A stretch of DNA of 64,000 nt from Lonicera japonica (taxonomy: Eukaryota; Streptophyta; Magnoliopsida; Dipsacales; Caprifoliaceae), in contig CM038465.1 of assembly GCA_021464415.1 (NCBI GenBank), positions 25,141,839 through 25,205,838 of the forward strand. Reading direction: 5' to 3'. Positions 58,828-64,000 of the stretch are shown here, piece after piece. How positions within the stretch are numbered: the stretch's first letter is position 1; every line of letters begins with the position of its first letter. The translations under genes were made by a program, and so were the position numbers. The notes under the pieces were generated by a model. The model made no database searches. It was given only the letters and a program-made list of their open reading frames with translations, and was not told where the DNA came from.

Positions 58828-59555
58828 TGATGAGCCCAATGATAGCACTGGAGCTGGATCATGAAGTGAAGACTATGCAGACACCATCTGGGTTCTAAGT
58901 GGTCCAATCACCCGAGCTAGGGCCAAGAAGATTAAGGAAGCACTTATGGCCATGGTCCAAAATTTGATGAATAAAGCTGGAGCTTGGAGAAGCATTCAAG
59001 GAGATGGAGAGCGTGAATGGAGAATAATGCTTAGCCAAGAACATGTAGAATAATGAGAGCGTTTTATTGTTTTATTTATTTTGCATTGTTTAAGGCCCAA
59101 GGATTATGGGTAATTAGTATTTAGAGTTATGGGCCTGCTAAGAATGTTTTTGGGCTTGTTTAGAGTGTCTCTTTATTTTCGAATTGGGCTTGTTTTGTTA
59201 ATTTCGTTTTTAGGATTTGTTTAGGTTTATTATATTTTCTCCTATTTAAAGGAGATAACGCTATTGGTTTGAGCAGCCTTTTGATTAATAAAATTTCGAG
59301 TGTTTTCACCTCTTGCGTTCTAAGAACGTTTTGAACAACCAGAACTAGGGTTCTTATTGTTCTTCGACTTAGCATGTAATTAACCCATCAATTGATTGTT
59401 TGTCTTCGACTATACCAAGGTTCGTTCTCGTTTTCGGGATTGGGTCAAGGTTCCACCTCCATTAACTTCGCGTGATTCCAAGGTTCTTGTGTTTTCATAC
59501 GTTAAAGGTTGCGGATCCATCTTGCTTGGATAGAATACGATCGCAGTTCGTATCA
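58828..59555 (+). repeat. 3' LTR of G2
   Basis: It starts TGATGAGCCC right after the PPT and ends GTTCGTATCA. It is 728 bp, against 702 in the 5' LTR; the extra sequence (TTCTTGTGTTTTCATACG and on) is flanked by AAGGTT direct repeats, so the left copy probably lost it. Substitutions are spread along the length. Confidence 0.92.
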
Positions 59556-59561
59556 CCTCCC

Positions 59562-60380
59562 ATGTTAGACGCTAATATTATCGAGACCTGATTATCATGT
59601 GTCAAATGTGTCAGTTTTACATTTTGATCTGTAACAATTTTAGATGGGTTTTAATAGATTTTAAATAATTTGTTGGGGCAGGGTAAATTTTTTAGATCAA
59701 TTAGTTATAATGTTTAAATGGTTTTGGGAGAAAAAGGGATTAATGTAAGAATTCATTAGTTGCAAGGACTATTTGCGCACTTGTATATTTTGTGTATTGT
59801 AAGTGAACAAGATTCATATAGCTCAAGATCTTCACCTTTTGAAGTAAGAGTTTATTTTTTCTATATATATAATTTATGATAAAATTTTAAGAGACTCGAA
59901 AGACGTAATAAAATGTTTTCCAATAGATTCAGATAACGTGTCACTAAAGATAATTTAAGAGTGTTAGAGTAATAATGTGAAATGCTAATATCATTACTGG
60001 AAAAAAAAAACATAACGCATCTAATTATTGCATTTTCTTTTAAATTAGTCTTTTACCAATATATATATCGATCTTACTGGTGTTCAGTTTAAAATAATAC
60101 AATGACTATAATAAAATCCATAAATCAATCTACTGCCTAAATATTAAAATCTGGACTTCAAACAATCTCAACCAAGTTAGATCGGTCTACTTTCAGCAGT
60201 TAATTTCCACAATGTGCATATCAATTGTTATGCTCCTGCTTGAGTGAAAATGTTAAGAGTTCTTAGTTTTTACTGTGCAAAAAATTGTTGAGTTACCTAG
60301 TAAATATAGATTATTCCAGTTTACTCTAAAAATGGTACATTTCTAATTCTAACGCATTGTTTATCTTTCCTTATGAATAT
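59562..60380. other. AT-rich host spacer, no gene seen
   Basis: This is the original sequence right of the G2 target site. No open frame over 60 codons and no recognised repeat. Confidence 0.55.
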
Positions 60381-61056
60381 TGTTGAAGAGCATGATATAC
60401 ATTGTTGTACCACTACCTAATAGCTTAAGCTTTTAGGTGAGATGGTGTAATATCCCGTTCATTTATTCCACTGTGGTTGCCTTCATTCGGTCACTTATTT
60501 CACCTCGGATGGTGAAATCACAGTTTATGGAGTTTCGTAGTGCTTTGGCACCTTGCACTAGTCGTATTAGTCTATTTATACTCGTGTGAGTGATCGTTTA
60601 GTGATTTGGGTGGTCCGAATCGATTTTGGGTTGCAAATGGCGAGTGTCGGTCTTACGCGATTTATGGTTTTTAGCCAACTTTGGAGCTATGTAACTTTTC
60701 CATCTCTTATCTGATTTAGTCTCCGTTTGTGCCTATGTTTAGGTTTCATACCATTCTAATAACTTTCGTGTTTTGACCGAAAGAAAATTCGCACTCCTCG
60801 TTCGTCAAAACAGCGTCTGTAGTAGGCTGGTTAGTATAATCTGGTCATTCTGTAGTGCTTTGGCAGAACGTTATATTTGGAGGATTTATGGGAATTATCC
60901 ATCAAGAATTTGGGGAGACTTCCTTTAAGAAGTTGTAGATCTTTGAATTAGGTTTCCGTGGACATAAAGATCACCCCAATCCGAGTTTCGAGCAAGGAGT
61001 TATGACCAAAATACCAACAGTGGTCAGTGCTGTGAAATAAGCTTTGGCTGAGAGCC

Positions 61057-61095
61057 CCCAAGATCGATCTTGGGAGGTCCAAGATCGATCTTGGA
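61057..61095. other. Pair of 18-bp palindromes in S4
   Basis: CCCAAGATCGATCTTGGG, then 3 bases, then TCCAAGATCGATCTTGGA. Both are perfect palindromes and share the core AAGATCGATCTT. Confidence 0.95.
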
Positions 61096-62087
61096 GCCCT
61101 GGAGAAGAATTTTCTAGAATTTTAACTCATTTTTTATACACCCAAACCATTATTTCTTCCTCATTTTGAACAATACTTCCCCTACACATATTAAGAGAGT
61201 TCTAGAGGGACAAAGGGGAGATTTGTGAGATGACTTAGTGAATTTTTCATATTGATCCAAGTATTACACCACACAAACACTATTCATCATCTTATTCTTC
61301 AATCCTCCATGGAAGCTCAAGGAGGGAAAGCTTGAGCATGGGGTCCAGCCACCAATTCTCCTCCATGGAACTTCAAGCTTGGTTTAAAGCATCATATGAG
61401 GTGGGAACAATAATCCTTAACTTGTTTTCTTAACTTTTATTTGTTGCATTTAGTGTTAGATACAAATTAGGGGGTTTTGGTACAAAACCTTTGGTCTTAT
61501 ACTTGCACTTGATTTTGGGTTGTTGGACCTTGGATGAATGGTGGATAATTGCTAGATAATGCTTAATAAACATGATTATAGAAAGCAATCCACATATTTA
61601 GTCATAATCATAAGTGTGGACATAAAACCCCCGTGAGACGTATACTAGTCTTCGCTAACGTTTGAGATACATATGTAAATGAAGTTTATTGGCCATAAGA
61701 TTTGATTATTGGTATTACGATGAGGCTAAAGAAATGAATTTCATTGTTCATGCCATGTGAATGCCATGTCTACCTCCTTATGTTGATTTCTACACGTGTG
61801 ATGGATTATGTGGGCTTGTGATATGTATATATATATATATCAATGATGGATGGATATATTGATGTTTTGGCCAATTATCTATATGGACATTGATTGTAAA
61901 GTTGTAGCCTCACCATGGAGGGTCTTAGCCCTGCCATATGATTAGGTTGTAGCTCTATGTTTAAGTACTGATACTAGTTGTGGGTTGAAGCCCTAATTGA
62001 TTAGGGTTGGAGCTCTATACAATGTGATTGGTTGTGATTCTATTTGTGAGGTTTGTTGATATATTTATTGTTTGCATGCTAATAAGG

Positions 62088-62320
62088 CCAGGGGCACCGG
62101 GATACAAATGTCAGGCTAGGGGCACCGGGCTATAAATGCCAGGCCAGAGATACCGGGATAAAAATACCATTGTATACGTATACAGGTGCACCATATTAAG
62201 GCCAGGGGCACCGGGATATAAATACCAAGAGTTATAGCCCAAAGCGAATAAGGGAAAGGGCTACCCAGTATGCTGGAGTGGAGCCACCCAAAGCGAACAA
62301 GGGAAAGGGCTACCCAGTAC
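62088..62320. repeat. Two GC-rich tandem arrays within S4
   Basis: The first has about four units built on AGGGGCACCGGGATATAAAT; the second has two units of AAAGCGAATAAGGGAAAGGG plus CTACCCAGTA. They lie about 1.6-1.8 kb from the LTR start, where F, S3 and S5 have other, unrelated arrays. Confidence 0.88.
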
Positions 62321-63929
62321 AGTGCGGTGGTAGCCGCCTGTTATATTATCATATTGATGTATATTGCCTTCTCGCGGATGAGTTTCGTAGTCCTGCATTT
62401 TATAGCTTCCCTGGCTTGCGAATTAGATAGTGTAGCTCTATCAATGGAACGGTGTTCCGAGAAGTAGTAGCCCTACACTTAGGTGAAACATCCTATGGTA
62501 GTTCCGTCCTTGGAGGAGCGTGCTTGTACGGATGTCTTCTTGTTAACTATTTGGAGCGTAGTCCCCAAAAAAATGTCTTGCGCGAATTCAACTCCAAATG
62601 AATTACAAGAAAAGACTAAGTCCCTGGGCAGTTCGCTCACTTGGAGGAGACATGATGAGTTTAGAGCTTAGGGTCGTTTGGGAACCGATGCTCTAAGCCT
62701 AGTGACCGCGGGGTGTAAGCTTGAGGCTTTATACAAGAGATATGATTGATTGATATTTGTTTGCTTATTATTGTGATGGTTGTTGTATCATATCTCTTGT
62801 TATTATTATTCGTACTCCTCGCGTGATTTCATTGGGATTATTGATGAGTTGATAATGTGAATCGATTGCATAATGTACGAGTTGACGGATTTCATAATGT
62901 ATTATAAGTAAAGTGGAAAGTAATGAATGCCATGGCATAACAAGCCCTAGAAGCTTATGATATCAATTAAGTTAAACTCATAATTAGATTACCACACTAC
63001 GCTATGAGTTTGTGGATGTAATCCATATAAGAGATTAAGAGATAGGAATAACGTAGTTGGTTCGAGTAGCTTCAAGTTCCTGGGATAGGTGTCCTAGTGA
63101 TTAGGTTCTATGCATGTTGTGGGTTATTTGTATTGCATTACTTCCACTATTATAAGTATAAACAATGTTTTATTACAATGCACGCGCAAGTTCCTTCCAA
63201 TGTGTATTTTCTTAATAAAAACTTATATAGTTCCCACTGTGCCCAGTTTTGGCTCATCTCATTTTTTAAATAGTTGTGCAGGTCAATCATTGGGGAATGG
63301 TGCGTGATCTACGAGCCTAGAGGCCTCTGATGTCCATATGCTATCTTTTAGGTCCTTTATGAAGAGGACCTTGTTGTATAAAAAGATTGGTTTTGTTATT
63401 TTGTAAGAGGTCTTTTGTATAAGCCTTAATATATGTTTTGATATGTAAACATCTTCGATGTAAACTTGTTAAGTGGATTTCTAGATGTGGAGTTGTTTTA
63501 CTGTGAACTGGTATGTGATTGGTTTTGATTTTACAGGGTGGTTTGCTACCTGAGTAAACTCCACATGCTAAAATTTTATAAAAAGGAATTTGTTTCTAAT
63601 CAGGTTTTATTTAAGAAAAGTTTTTGAAAGTTGTGTTTTTATGTATTTAAACCTACTGGAGTTGAAAATCTCATAACGGGATTCTAGGCATCACAGATGG
63701 TTCCTAATAGGGCATCGGAGCTTAGGTTTCTGCAGGGTCTCAGGTTCGAATCCTCCCATTTGCATTTGTTTCCCCCATTGTATTTGTGCAAGGCGTGCAC
63801 CTTTGGTTTGTTTGTCTCTCCACGTGTGAGTGGACAGCACACGTGAGGGGGAGTGTTGAAGAACTGTATACACTGTTGACCCACTACCTAATAAGTAATA
63901 ACTTAAGCTTTTGGGCGAGATGGTTAACA

Positions 63930-64000
63930 CTAAATAGTGAGGTGTATGTTTTTGTATGACACAAGATATACTCAGCTCTCCGTTCTTTCTATATCTTCTT
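63930..64000. other. Right window edge, nothing recognised
   Basis: Seventy bases after the TRIM, too short to assign. Confidence 0.5.

Larger units (their letters stand above)
40083..59555 (+). mobile_element. Ty3/gypsy retrotransposon G2 (7.1 kb net), split by three insertions
   Basis: LTRs at 40083-40784 and 58828-59555 bracket gag, protease, RT, RNase H and integrase in gypsy order. Near-matching flanks CTCCC (40078-40082 and 59557-59561, one extra C at the right) are the likely target duplication. Inserted in it are F (43315-52271), a Cassandra LTR (52275-52657) and S5 (53562-56588). Removing these rejoins the reading frames. The gag style (MKIPSF-GKNDPEAYLEWVKK) and pol are those of a common plant gypsy lineage, probably chromovirus-like. 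Many stops and LTR differences make it older than its inserts. Confidence 0.92.
60446..63695 (+). mobile_element. Solo giant LTR S4 (3.25 kb) in the TRIM, TSD GATGG
   Basis: It starts TGTAATATCCCG and ends CTAGGCATCACA, both worn by C-to-T type changes from the family ends. A perfect GATGG duplication flanks it (60441-60445 and 63696-63700). It holds two 18-bp palindromes (61057-61074 and 61078-61095), a tandem of GCCAGGGGCACCGGGATA units (62088-62225), and a second tandem of AAAGCGAACAAGGGAAAGGG (62238-62315). No internal domain remains. Confidence 0.92.
60381..63929 (+). mobile_element. TRIM-type mini-retrotransposon (about 294 bp net), split by S4
   Basis: Two short LTR copies begin TGTTGAAGA at 60381 and 63854 and share CACTACCTAATA, CTTAAGCTTTT and GAGATGGTT. 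The left copy is interrupted at 60446 by S4 and resumes at 63696. After it lies a worn PBS (GGCATCGGAGC for GGTATCAGAGC) with a GGTTCGAATCC motif as often seen there, a short non-coding interior, and a PPT (GTGAGGGGGAG) at 63843-63853. The second LTR ends TTAACA at about 63929. No coding capacity. No clean target duplication was found. Confidence 0.82.

Noticed and set aside
63725..63760. tRNA gene or SINE because of GGTTCGAATCC
   Set aside because: There is no A box or cloverleaf; the motif follows a retroelement PBS and fits the TRIM interior.

Overview
The window is plant nuclear DNA, from a eudicot-like angiosperm; I cannot name the species. It has long AT-rich non-coding stretches, Ty1/copia and Ty3/gypsy retrotransposons with plant-type primer-binding sites, CACTA and Tourist-like DNA elements, tRNA-derived SINEs, a Cassandra-type LTR carrying a 5S rRNA domain, and spliced exons of a lambda-class glutathione S-transferase (GSTL). 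No intact host gene is visible. The only recognisable host gene is a 5'-truncated, damaged GSTL copy at 15869-21602. This is a nest of transposons of different ages.

Layout. 1-692: AT-rich minisatellite. 1223-6472: decayed Ty1/copia element (gag, integrase, RT, RNase H, PPT and 3' LTR, no 5' LTR). 8008-11431: solo giant LTR S1. 12911-13401: Tourist-like MITE. 13479-13591: SINE. 15869-21602: GSTL relic, whose 4.2 kb seventh intron (counted by GSTL family structure) holds a second SINE (17673-17805), a solo giant LTR S3 (17878-20848) and a MITE. 21718-39789: solo giant LTR S2, split by a 15.3 kb Athila-like gypsy element G1 (22586-37870), itself split by a non-autonomous CACTA transposon (26485-29661). 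40083-59555: gypsy element G2, split by a very young coding-free LTR element F (43315-52271), a Cassandra solo LTR (52275-52657) and a solo giant LTR S5 (53562-56588). 60381-63929: a TRIM-type mini-retrotransposon split by solo giant LTR S4 (60446-63695).

The main theme is one superfamily of giant LTRs (2.6-3.4 kb, S1-S5 and F). They share ends of the type TGTRACRCCCCG ... GGCGTYACA and 5-bp target duplications. Between the conserved ends they carry modules that differ from copy to copy: 16-18 bp palindromes, usually with a central TCGA, and short GC-rich tandem arrays. Only F keeps two LTRs, a PBS and a PPT; its interior looks non-coding, so it is LARD-like. The same type of palindrome recurs in the unrelated Athila-like element G1, in its LTRs and in a seven-copy array before its third ORF.

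The insertion order can be read from target duplications. Coordinates and differences between LTRs were counted by eye and may be off by a few bases; no alignment or database search was run.
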